A DNA stretch of 64,000 bases from Seison nebaliae (Eukaryota > Rotifera > Pararotatoria > Seisonacea > Seisonidae): NCBI GenBank assembly GCA_023231475.1, contig JALJEE010000763.1, positions 81,799-145,798 on the forward strand, given 5' to 3'. The notes under the pieces were generated by a model, which worked only from the letters and a program-made list of their open reading frames with translations, was not told the DNA's origin and made no database searches. Made by a program: the position numbers and the translations under genes. Positions 48,716 to 58,574 of this stretch are shown piece after piece (positions within the stretch are counted from its first letter, which is position 1; each line of letters starts with the position of its first letter).

Positions 48716-48940
48716 TTGTTGATAATAATCAGCAATCAATCAAAGATGTAACCCAGAACGATTGCAACCCAGGCCGCAACATTCCAACGGGCAGTTAACC
48801 GACCAAGTTATTAGATCGGAACAATCACACACAAGACTATAAAAGTGGCGCGGGGATTAAGACAAGATCTAACTTCAACGATTAAGATGTAAACTCAGTT
48901 ATCTCACACTTTACGAAGATCCCTAGGTAAAGGTTTGGCA
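48716..48940 (+). repeat. Possible LTR of a Ty3/gypsy-like element
   Basis: This segment is noticeably richer in G+C than its surroundings. It contains a TATA-like box (ctataaaag, about 48837-48845) and leads within about 80 bases into integrase-like sequence. A polypurine tract (acgaaaggagggg, about 49941-49953) follows the integrase fragment, as expected before a 3' LTR. The matching second LTR could not be identified by eye, so the boundaries are guesses. Confidence 0.35.
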
Positions 48941-48999
48941 CAGGTGGTCAAAAAACGCGATGGTTTTTTTGGTCGTATTTTCTTTTGAAATTTATTTTC

Positions 49000-49970
49000 T
49001 CTTTCCAGCACGATTACAAATGTATTCGAATAATTTGCTCAAACTGCGAATTATGTCAAAAGAACAAGTACCGAAATAGAAAAAATGGTCCATCGCATGA
49101 AATTACCAAATTCGAAGTTACCATTTGATATCGTTCAAGTCGATATCAAAGGTCTCCTAATTCCATCACATCAAAACAACCGATTAATTTTAATATTCAT
49201 CCGTCATTTTACAAGATTCATTGAATTATACAAGCATACAGTCGATGATATTATTCGATGTCTTCATACATTAGTGGGAACATACGGTGTTCCATTACAG
49301 ATAACAACGGAACCTAGTTTAAAACAAAAAAAATTGACGAGGAAATCGAACGTTTTGGAATCATTCGAACCGCCGCGTTACCCGAACACCATCAATCCAT
49401 CGGACAGGTAGAACCTTCAATTAGAACGATGAACGAACTTCTTTGAATTGCGGTTGGTAGGCATCAAGAACATTGGGAGACGGCAATCGATTGAATTAAA
49501 TTTACATTGAATAATACCGTTTCTAAGATTATAAACTATAAACCGTCGCAATTAATATTTCCAAAGGAGCCCAATCATCCAAACGTACTACTTCGATCCC
49601 AGGAAATGGAGAGCGGAAGGAGAATAATAGCCGGGGAAAATGAAGCCGTGAGAAACATCCAATCGTCATCAAAAAACGAGCAACAAAAATTAGATAAAAA
49701 ATCGCTCGTTCAATTGAAGAAAGACGATAAGGTGAGAATCCGACTGCGACCACAATCTAAGTTTCAAGAAACATCGTCAAAACTTTGTGTGTTATATAGT
49801 GACACATTCAATGTTGACGAAGTATTTAATAATGGTAACGTGAGAATTCGGGACGAAAACGGCAATATAATAACGAAACACACCAACGATTTGGTTAAAC
49901 ACAACCAAACGAATTATACTGCAGCGGATGGAGAAGTAAAACGAAAGGAGGGGTGCCGAAGCTAACAATT
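49000..49970 (+). mobile_element. Ty3/gypsy fragment A: integrase zinc finger, core and C-terminus, degenerate
   Basis: Translation shows the Cys pair and basic run of an integrase zinc-binding domain (ICSNCELCQKNKYRNRK near 49030-49080). An integrase core follows with the first catalytic Asp in a VDIKG context (49140), then GVPLQITTEPS where the second catalytic Asp should be. The C-terminal integrase region is at 49507-49965. Frame breaks separate these parts, and the DDE triad is damaged at its second position. No gag, protease or reverse transcriptase precedes it, so it is an internally deleted, inactive copy. Confidence 0.75.
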
Positions 49971-50189
49971 GAATAAAAGTGATAAAATATTGACAACGAT
50001 TGAAACAAGAACACAGACTCGAATAATAAATTCACCAATCATGATTTCACCAAATAAAATTAAACGATAAGGATAAGGAAAAGACGGCATTCTATACACC
50101 AGGGATGGCTGTAAGGATTTTTCATTTGGATTTTTTATGTGTATAAGGATAATAATTAGAAAAGAATATAAAAGAAATTTCTACAAATA

Positions 50190-52040
50190 GTCTGTTTTAT
50201 CAAACCTTTAGGTGGCCACGGTAGGATTTCTTTGGATTTTTTTACTCTCCAACTCCAATAGAACGAAATCCAAATGGCCATCCCTGCTATATACCAATCG
50301 ATGTTTATCAATTTCGTTACCTGCCTATTGGTCTCCGCAATGCTCCAGAGACATTCCAACGAATAATGGACACAATATTTTCAAAATTTTCATTCGTTTT
50401 CACGTACCTCGATCACATAATAATTGCGACAAAAGAAGGACGTTACGACCATTTAACACAACTTTCTACGATCATGAAAGAAATTCGTTTAAACGGCTTC
50501 GTTTTGAATTACAAAAAGTGCGAATTCGCGAAAACCGAATGTCTATTCCTCGGTCACATGTTAAGTGAAAATGGTATCGAATTAGCTCAGTCCAAAGTGG
50601 ATGCTATTCGTCTCATGCCACCTCCCAAGTCAAAAAAAGAAGTTCGAGTATTACTGGGAACCATGAATTACTACAGGAAATTTATCCCCAACTTCGCATC
50701 AATGACTCATCCTTTGACAAAATTAACTAACAAATAAATTGTAAGAAGAACATACAGATGAAATGGACAAAAATCGAGGAATCAGCAAGACAAAAACTAA
50801 TCGAATTACTCGCAAAAACACCGATATTACGACATCCAAATTACAAAAAACTATTCATAATATCCACAGACGCTTCGAAATCAGCGATCAGCGGCGTACT
50901 TCAACAGAACGATAATTTCGTGTACAATATCTAATATTTTTCAAAAAAAATTTCATCGTGTCAAATGTCGTGGAACATAAATCATAAATAAGCATTTGCC
51001 ATTGTCGAGTCTGTGAAAAAGTTTCATTGTCACATTTACGGTTATCACATAACTGTACGAACCGACAGTAACCAGGCCATTTCACTATTGACACGATGTT
51101 CAGATATTCCTCGCGTAGCTCGTTGGAGAGATTTTCTCAGCTCTTATGACATTTATACACCGAAAAGGAATCGAAAATTGCCTACCGGACACTCTAAGTC
51201 GAATGATCAACTGTACGGAAATAAGTAAAACCAACTCGATGCACAACGAATTTCACTACGATGAAAACGACATCGACTGGATATCAAAATTAAACGTCGC
51301 GAAAAACAAGGAAGTGAGCAAGGAAAATAACAATTATTTTATTTCTTCTTCATCCGATAATAATTCCATCAATAAAATCCGCAACATCAGACGATTAATT
51401 ATCCCAAACAAAACGGTTGACGATATAGTTTCAAGAACCTTCACAATGACGATTTTTTCATGCATCGCGGATACAAAGCGATGGTGCGTATGTTGACGTC
51501 GCGATTCTTCCATCCAAAATTAAAGAAATCAATCAGATCAATCCGCCACAATTGCGAAAAGTGCAAAAAGAACAAAATTCGAAACAGAAAATTAAAACAT
51601 AAACTAATTGATATCAAGTACAATATGACATTCGATAACATTCAAATGGACGTCAAAGGACCATTAATATCCTCATCGGATGGAAACAAGTTTATCATTG
51701 TTCTTATTGACTCATTTTCGAAATACGTTGAATTATTTCCTTTTCGTCGACACACTGCGAATGACATCATTCGAATATTGCATAAATATATCCCAATTTA
51801 TGGAACACTTCTGTCAATAACAGTAGATGCTGCTTCCGAATTTCGACCCAAGAAATTCATTGAAGAATGTAATGAATTAGGTATTACATTGAATATTGCA
51901 TCCCCAGATCATCATCAAACTGTTGGAAGAGCCGAACGAGTAATCCGAACAATTTCAGAAATGATCAGAAACCACCAGTCAGATTGGGAAAAGTACGTCG
52001 ACAAAATCAAATTTTCCATCAACATGTTGCTCATGTTGTT
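50190..52040 (+). mobile_element. Ty3/gypsy fragment B: reverse transcriptase, RNase H and integrase, degenerate
   Basis: The order is that of a Ty3/gypsy pol gene. The reverse transcriptase palm and connection lie at 50290-50737, with the polymerase box reading YLDH instead of YxDD. RNase H lies at 50750-51130 with a TDAS start and internal stops. The tether and DTLSR motif are near 51190, the H/C zinc finger at 51460-51590, and the integrase core at 51600-52020 with Asp in MDVKG, Asp in TVDAASEF and Glu in GRAERV. Several frame changes and stops break it, and gag, protease and LTRs are missing. It differs enough from fragment A in the shared integrase part to be a different copy or subfamily. 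The right end breaks near 52015-52040 at the hAT remnant. Confidence 0.85.
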
Positions 52041-52117
52041 GTTAAAAGAGCTATTTTGAAAAACTAAAATAATAATAAAAAATAATAAACAATAAAATAA
52101 TAATGTAAAATATTTAT

Positions 52118-52473
52118 TTAAAAAAACTAAAAAAAATTTCAAAATAAGGGAGGTCGAAAAAATCTTCATCTTCTTCGATAACTGAATTAGATAGATTATT
52201 TTTTAATCGAAGATGTAATAAATTTAATAAATTTTCGTCGGTTAAACGATTTCGATGTTTATTTTTGATATATTTTATATGTGAAAAAGTCGATTCACAT
52301 AAATATGTTGTGGGGAATAATGCCAGGCATTCTGTGGCATTTTTTTTTAAAAAGGATAATTATCCATGTCTAAAATTAAAGAGTTTACTTGAATTAAACA
52401 TTTGACTGCAATATATGCATTTCCATTTATCATTAACTTTTGAAAAACAACGATTAACTTCTTCTTTGCTCAT
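52118..52473 (-). mobile_element. Deleted hAT transposase remnant (BED finger fused next to hAT dimerisation domain)
   Basis: On the minus strand an ATG at 52473 opens a 37-residue frame with KWKCIYCSQMF, a BED-type W-x-C-x2-C finger start, closed by a stop at 52360. In another frame, ending at 52118, runs the C-terminal hAT dimerisation region: YPFLKKNATECLALF, TTYLCESTFSHIKYIKN and HRNRLTDENLLNLLHLRLKN. The two ends of a transposase of normally 500-650 residues therefore lie side by side, so the middle is deleted. An imperfect inverted pair (tgggca, 52564-52569 and 52626-52631) lies on the 5' side, but I could not define terminal inverted repeats or a target duplication. Confidence 0.75.
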
Positions 52474-52849
52474 AGTTAGTAGATTATATAATATATATTA
52501 CAAGTCTAAATTTTAAATTTACTTTAAACTGTAAAAATACTCAGCTTTGTTATTGTGATAGTATGGGCATAAGGAGCTAATTTGGCTCCCTACATACAAC
52601 AAAAATACATGACTCCGCTCTTTCGTGCCCATGACTGGTATACTACTACTATGTATATACTACTATTGATATGTATGATATTTGATTTGCACCTCACATA
52701 TCAAACTTGGGTTGGGGATATGAACGTCCGATAGCTGCAGAAATTGTTACTGAAAATTTTACATAAAGGAAGAAATAAAAAGAGATTTCGAATAATTTAT
52801 TAAATCAATTTAATTATAAAATTTAAGATTAAAAAGTAAAGCTTTTTGG

Positions 52850-53476
52850 ATGGCGATGATTCGGAAACTTAACTTAAAAAATCTTCCAAGAATATTTGTG
52901 AGAAATAAATATTCGATAAATGAGGATACTCCACCATCATTCGAATATGAATACGAACAAATGACAGGAGATTCAAAACAAAATTTTACTTTGGAAAATT
53001 TAAGAAAGAATAAAAAGGACAACTGGCCTTATCATCTTCCAGAAATGGATGTCGCTCAGTTGACTGAATATGAAGTGAGTAAAGATATTGATGAATTTAA
53101 GAACGTCGAAAGGTTATTGGACCTTGATATTGTGCCATTGCCAAAGACATTGGACAAATATCCAACTCCATCCGGATGGATTGCTCCAAACGAAGAATTG
53201 TCTAAAAATTTTCCGTATTATGTTCGCCGCACTAAATATCATATGTTACCGATCTATGAAAGTCGAGTTATGAATCAAACGAGATCGATTACTCGAGTGC
53301 GAAAGATTGACGGAGATATCGAACAATTTCGAAGAGATTTAATCGAATTTCTAGAGAAAGAAAGACCAGACGATCTGAAATTGAATATTCAAATGAATTC
53401 AGCATTTCGACAAATAAAAATTCGTGGACATTATGCCGAAGAAGTGTCAATGTTTTTATTACAATGTGGTTTCTAA
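52850..53476 (+). CDS. MRPL49: Mitochondrial large-subunit ribosomal protein mL49
   Basis: mL49 is a mitochondria-specific protein of the large ribosomal subunit. One frame of 208 residues starts with a basic, Arg-rich presequence (MAMIRKLNLKNLPRIFVRNK). The conserved domain shows FKNVERLLDLDIVPLPK, DKYPTPSGWIAPNEE, PYYVRRTKYHMLPIYESR, TRVRKIDGDIEQFRRDL and the end IRGHYAEEVSMFLLQCGF. This matches the human protein through YPTPSGW, PYFVRR, TVIRKVEGDI and the terminal EKGF. It lies just upstream of NDUFB9 on the same strand with a 236-base gap, so two nuclear genes for mitochondrial parts are neighbours. It begins right after the transposon cluster yet is intact. Confidence 0.95.
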   Translation: MAMIRKLNLKNLPRIFVRNKYSINEDTPPSFEYEYEQMTGDSKQNFTLENLRKNKKDNWPYHLPEMDVAQLTEYEVSKDIDEFKNVERLLDLDIVPLPKTLDKYPTPSGWIAPNEELSKNFPYYVRRTKYHMLPIYESRVMNQTRSITRVRKIDGDIEQFRRDLIEFLEKERPDDLKLNIQMNSAFRQIKIRGHYAEEVSMFLLQCGF

Positions 53477-53712
53477 TGAACTATTCAAACATTATGTCTT
53501 TATTTTCAAATAAATTTTTGAACAATAACTTGTTAAATATTAATTTGTTTCTTATTTAAAATTACTAGTAACAAATAAGAAAAACTATTTAGAAAAATAA
53601 TATTTTTGTCTAAAACAAATTGTTCTAATAAAGATTGACAATTTGAAAAGTTTAGTCTAATACAATATTTTAGTAGACATATATTTCTGATTCAGCAAAC
53701 CTGATTTAGAGG

Positions 53713-54255
53713 ATGTCCTACATCACCTATTCCGCTCTCTCTCATGAACAACGAGTGAAGCGATTATATAAAGCATCACTTCGTCTCTTGCAAGCATGGT
53801 GTGATGATCGGTTAAATTTATTGATTTCTTTATTCTTTTTCTTAATAATTTATTTATAATTAAAGATTAGAATGGAGATATCATTGTGTGATTATGCGGG
53901 AGAGATTTGAGAAGAATAGAAATGTGAAAGATTTAGTAGAAGCACAGAAATTGGTAATTGCAGGAGAGAAAGAAGTTTTTTTTTAACAAATTTTTTGTAT
54001 AACAATTTTTTTTTGTAGCTCTTCGAAAAAAGTCATCCACAACCATATGTATTTATTGATGGACCGAGAGGTATCGCTAATCAACGACATGGTGTTCCAG
54101 TGGAAAGTATAGTTGATACATGGCATCCATTAGAGAAGGCTCAATTTCCTGAATATTTCGAGAAGCGTCAAAAGAGGAAGGAGGAATATGTCGATTGGTG
54201 GAATAAGAAATATGGTTCAGTTCCAGAAGAATTTAAAGATTTTCCGATAAAATAA
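53713..54255 (+). CDS. NDUFB9: NADH dehydrogenase 1 beta subcomplex subunit 9 (LYR protein)
   Basis: This is an accessory subunit of complex I in the inner mitochondrial membrane, an LYR-motif protein that binds acyl-carrier protein. Exons 53713-53810, 53866-53974 and 54019-54255 join exactly in phase to give 147 residues; human has 179. Key residues: HEQRVKRLYKASLRLLQAWC (the LYR-type RLYK motif), LEWRYHCVIMRERFEKN, then HPQPYVFIDGPRG, DTWHPLEKAQFPEYFEKR. The second exon needs an AAG acceptor, since the alternative tag acceptor puts a stop in frame. Its C-terminus is about 30 residues shorter than in vertebrates. The gene is convergent with ATG4, with 66 bases between the stops. Confidence 0.93.
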
Positions 54256-54321
54256 TTTGTGAGAATTTTTAAAATTTATTTTTGTTGCAGAAAATAGAAA
54301 TGATTTTTATGAGAAAAAGAA

Positions 54322-55866
54322 TTAAATTAAAGTAAAATCATCATCATCATCAGATAATGTAACGTTCATACGTCTATTCTCAGACCTTATTGGAGATGAT
54401 GGATTACTTCTCGATTTATCATTATCGTCAAATATTTTCACGTTGATCTGTTGAGTAACAGGAATGGCATATGTTGGAATCGTGTCACGAATTTCGAAAA
54501 TCGGTCGATGACAATTCGCCATTAGTTGTTCTTCATACAATTCAAGGAAATGTAGAAATTGTTTCTCATTTGAAAAGACGAAACCGAGAGCGATCGATGG
54601 ATCGATATCAGTAAATTTCAAGTAGTTTAATTCTTTCGAATGATAAGTAGAATCGTCAAACATTTGAATTTCACTGTCAATTGATTGATGAGTTGACGAT
54701 GTGTCATTTGTAAATTGATTCTTTAATGATTGTGGAATTGTTGATGTAAATCGATTGATAACGGACATGAATTGTTTGGATAAACCATCAGTGTCAGATG
54801 TCGATTCATTTGATGGTATGATTGTACATGAGGAAATGGGAGAAGATGATAAATTTGAATGAATATAATTTTGGACGGTATGTGGATCAAGAAATAATAA
54901 TTCATCATCTCGATAACCATAGAAATAGAGTGCATGATTCGGTCGTCCACCGATAAATCCAACGGAATATTCATTATCCATCGACCATTTTAATTGATCC
55001 ACATATTCCCCATTCAATTCGTTCAATCCTAATCTTAACGGAATCAATAAGAGTAATGGAGCTCGCCATTCTCTCATTTGAGTGGAACGGTCAATTTTTT
55101 CATCTTCTCCTATCTTAATTTCTCCATCAGTCTCATCATTACATCGACAGACATCATCATCTTTATCATCATTTTCTCGAATAATTCTTTTTCCACAATC
55201 CACATGTCTCTCAAAGAAATTTTTACCACCGTTTTTTTTATCATTCGCCATCGTTAAAACGGAAGAGAAAATCTTCTCGAGAATAATCGTCGAATCCATT
55301 GCGACTTGTACGAGAATTGGTAATTCACATTTCTCCGTCGATAAAATTTCCATAGAAATGATAGAGAGTACTTGAGAAATGGTATTCGGACCGAACCATT
55401 CTCCAATTTGTACCAATTCATTTTTTTCTCCTACCGTCGTTAAATTCTGAATGGAATATTCATGATCGATATTATCAATAAACTTTTCAAGAATTTTCCA
55501 ATATTCTTTCGATTTCCTTAATTCATTTAATGTGAATGAAGTAGAACAATATAATCTCAACAATGATTCACTCAAAATCATTTGACCACATCTCAACATA
55601 CAACCCCATCCTTGATCGGCTGATATTCGAGTTGATGGAATTGAGGGAAATCTTCTTCGATAAGACATCCACAACATTCTTTCAACATCTTTCACCACTT
55701 CTTCCTGATTATAAATTAAACTGTATTGACGATTAAAGATATGGAGCGGACTATGATCACCAGATTCATTTAAAAATAATCCGATTTCTGGATGTGATGC
55801 ATCCATCACTATTCGATTGGCGGTTAACTTCTTCTTTTCTTTTTGTATCGATTCCATTCTTCTCAT
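54322..55866 (-). CDS. ATG4: Autophagy cysteine protease ATG4
   Basis: ATG4 cleaves the C-terminus of ATG8/LC3 to expose the lipidation glycine and removes ATG8 from membranes. One frame of 514 residues. The peptidase C54 core shows the nucleophile in ADQGWGCMLRCGQM (Cys89), then EWFGPNTISQVL, PLLLLIPLRLGLNELN, and the GGRPNHALYFYGY ... LLFLDPHTVQ block with the catalytic Asp-x-His. A low-complexity acidic insert lies between about 210 and 255 and another Ser-rich one near 340-390. The tail DDDDDFTLI ends in an F-x-x-I motif behind acidic residues, which fits the C-terminal LIR used by ATG4 enzymes to bind ATG8. Either Met1 or Met4 could start the protein. Confidence 0.95.
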   Translation of the reverse strand: MRRMESIQKEKKKLTANRIVMDASHPEIGLFLNESGDHSPLHIFNRQYSLIYNQEEVVKDVERMLWMSYRRRFPSIPSTRISADQGWGCMLRCGQMILSESLLRLYCSTSFTLNELRKSKEYWKILEKFIDNIDHEYSIQNLTTVGEKNELVQIGEWFGPNTISQVLSIISMEILSTEKCELPILVQVAMDSTIILEKIFSSVLTMANDKKNGGKNFFERHVDCGKRIIRENDDKDDDVCRCNDETDGEIKIGEDEKIDRSTQMREWRAPLLLLIPLRLGLNELNGEYVDQLKWSMDNEYSVGFIGGRPNHALYFYGYRDDELLFLDPHTVQNYIHSNLSSSPISSCTIIPSNESTSDTDGLSKQFMSVINRFTSTIPQSLKNQFTNDTSSTHQSIDSEIQMFDDSTYHSKELNYLKFTDIDPSIALGFVFSNEKQFLHFLELYEEQLMANCHRPIFEIRDTIPTYAIPVTQQINVKIFDDNDKSRSNPSSPIRSENRRMNVTLSDDDDDFTLI

Positions 55867-56327
55867 TTAATTTATTCCAATTTACTTCTTATTGTCTGTA
55901 AAAGGAATATTCATTCGATATAATAATTCTGAAAATAAATTCATTCAAATTTTCTGTTTATCTTCAAATTTATTATTTTTCACTGTTTATCATTCATTTG
56001 ATTTCCTCACCAATCTCTCAAACTATTCCAATTTAAATATTTAGTTTTCCTATAAATTCCTTAAGAGACTTTAATTAATTTGTCGATCTTCCTCTTTGGA
56101 ACACTCTCAAACTTTCAACTTATGAACTTAAAACTGAATTCTTATTATTAATAATTGTTTTAAATAACTAAAGAAAAATATGTTAATTATCAGTAGTATA
56201 CAATTAATAAAATCTGTAGAGATAATAATACCCGAATGTTATATTTAACACTTAATTTCAAAATTTATTGTTCATTTCTTTCAATTCTAATTCTTTTCTA
56301 TTTCTTGTTTATTACGTCCATATTTAA

Positions 56328-57923
56328 ATGTTACCTAGTAATTATCCTTATTTACCGTTCGAAAAAAAATGGATTATTCTTTCCACGAGTTACGATGCAG
56401 TTAATGAAAATGAACCGTTTGGTTTCAAAAACGTTCACTCCACATGTTTTACAAATACTCTATTCACAATGATCATTTCATCAATTGAAATGATGAACTT
56501 AATTAAACAACATGATAGAAAGATGAAAATTAAAAAAATCGAGAATTTCAATGATTTAACACCGTCAAACATTCAACAGACTGCTAGAAAATTGAAAGAC
56601 CGAAAACTGATCGGTGCGTATATGAGACAGGAACTACTCCATCATATTGAATATGAACAAGGAGTATCATATAATTCCACTCGATCAATTTCTTCCGTTT
56701 ATTACTTGTGGAATTATTTTATTGAGAAGAATAATCGAAATAAACAATTCAATTTTCCCACATGCAACGAACCGTTAACATGTAAAACAACTCAAATAAA
56801 ACTAGAAGAAAACACTTGTTCAGAATTTGTTAGTGAGATGAAACTTTGTAAAAGTGAATTTGGACTTTTCTTAATGTTATTTAGCGACTTGTTCGATATT
56901 AAATTAACAACTAAAATGAGAGAATTTATTCGGCCCTCAATCTGTGAAGTATCAGCAGGAGCAAATTTAATGAAAAATAAAAATGTTATAATCACTCAAG
57001 GAATGTTATATATTCGTAACATTAATTTCCTTTCAATAAATCATGTTGAAATGTTTGTCAATGGGGAATATGAACCCTGGAATTATTATCCTGTAAAATT
57101 TGGTACTAAATTATTCAATCATCTACTAACGGAAACAAAAGAAGATATAAAAAATTATGTACTTCCTCAAAAAACTAGTCCACAAATGATTTATATTACT
57201 TATTTAGCTACCACGAATTATGGGAACACTATAAAACGATTGTCTCCTACATTTTATGAAAATATCGTTGGCCAATTGATAAAAATGGAGAGATCTCAAG
57301 TGAAATTTGACAGAAATCTAATTAAATTATGCATAGAAGAATCAGGAATGTATATCGATGTCAATGATCTTCAATTTATCGAAAATAGAATTTTTACAAA
57401 ATTTTCTTTCCCATATCTAATTGATCGAAATGAAACTTATGAAATTACAGGAATTGTGTATAACATGTTCGATTTTAAGAATCATCGCATTCTTTCCACA
57501 ATTCCGTCATATCTAAAGGATTATCGACAAACTGCTAAATGTATGCAAGATTTATCAGACAATTTAGAAGACATTATTTTTGTAATTAAACTACAATTAA
57601 GTGAAGAGATCACAAAAGATTATTTGGATATTTCTAATTTAACATGTAACTATGTTATTCATCATAAAAATAGTTTTGAACCAGAATTCAACAATTGTAA
57701 AATTGGTCATAGTTTCAGCTTGGTGAAAAGTATTATATCCGATAAATGGCTTATTTATAATGACCACATCGTTCATCAAATAGATAATATATTTCTACTT
57801 CTTAAGTTATTCAAATATGAAATAGTTAGAGGTGTTAATTATGTAAAAATTTCTAAATCATTCGATATACAACATTTTTCAAAAAGAAAAATAAAAGATA
57901 AATCAGTTAGAAAAGTTGTTTAA
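56328..57923 (+). CDS. Very divergent ubiquitin-specific protease-like protein, 531 residues
   Basis: I do not recognise an orthologue. The N-terminus has GFKNVHSTCFTNTLF (Cys40), which fits the Cys box of peptidase C19 (G-x-x-N-x-G-N-T-C-x-x-N) with the Asn-Thr before Cys changed to Ser-Thr and the Gly lost. Near the end GHSFSLVK (His461) followed by WLIYND (Asp479) fits the USP His box, GHY-x-x-x-x ... W-x-x-F-D-D. Between them are about 420 residues without the usual zinc-binding CxxC pairs. The spacing suits a USP catalytic core, but low similarity means it could be a pseudo-protease. No introns. Start chosen at 56328 because the upstream part of the frame is a T-rich hydrophobic run. Confidence 0.6.
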   Translation: MLPSNYPYLPFEKKWIILSTSYDAVNENEPFGFKNVHSTCFTNTLFTMIISSIEMMNLIKQHDRKMKIKKIENFNDLTPSNIQQTARKLKDRKLIGAYMRQELLHHIEYEQGVSYNSTRSISSVYYLWNYFIEKNNRNKQFNFPTCNEPLTCKTTQIKLEENTCSEFVSEMKLCKSEFGLFLMLFSDLFDIKLTTKMREFIRPSICEVSAGANLMKNKNVIITQGMLYIRNINFLSINHVEMFVNGEYEPWNYYPVKFGTKLFNHLLTETKEDIKNYVLPQKTSPQMIYITYLATTNYGNTIKRLSPTFYENIVGQLIKMERSQVKFDRNLIKLCIEESGMYIDVNDLQFIENRIFTKFSFPYLIDRNETYEITGIVYNMFDFKNHRILSTIPSYLKDYRQTAKCMQDLSDNLEDIIFVIKLQLSEEITKDYLDISNLTCNYVIHHKNSFEPEFNNCKIGHSFSLVKSIISDKWLIYNDHIVHQIDNIFLLLKLFKYEIVRGVNYVKISKSFDIQHFSKRKIKDKSVRKVV

Positions 57924-58574
57924 AACGTTGTAGAAACTATAATTGTTGTTAAAATTTTGAGGAGTTAGATGAAGAACGAAGAGACGGAAGAACGACTATA
58001 TTGGATCAGTTCGGTAGAAAATTGGAGAATAAAAAGAAGAAACGGAATCGGAAATGTTGCAAAATTTTATAAATTTATCTTAAATTAAATTGAGTTAGTA
58101 ACTGATATAAAATTGATTGAAGAAGTTATAGAATAAAGATAAAATATTCTTGGTTCTGCTTACATAATGATCGATAAATAATAAACGTTATAATACTTAA
58201 AATCATACTTAATAGTAATAATTAAAATTAATTCTAACGATTTTTGTTTTGCATTATGGATTTTATTTTGCAGTAAATAATGCGGGAAGAGAAGTTAAGT
58301 GAACATAAATACATCATCCAAATTTTGGAAATCGAAAAAATGGTTGTAGAACTTTTGTAATACAAAAGATGGACATGACAAAATTGGAAAAATATAAATA
58401 AAATTTTAAGTGAGGTGAGTAGTGCTAATATGGGAGAAGTCATATTAGGAATACAAATCAAATAAAAATAAAATTCCATTAGTCATTTCATCTTCATTCT
58501 TTCTTTTCATGAATCATCGAGTATCTTTTTTGTTTGTGAAAATTCATTTTGAAACCAAAAATCATTGAGACCTA
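57924..58574. other. Intergenic, nothing recognised
   Basis: A 650-base AT-rich gap between the convergent USP-like gene and CDC27. No coding or repeat signal was seen. Confidence 0.5.
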
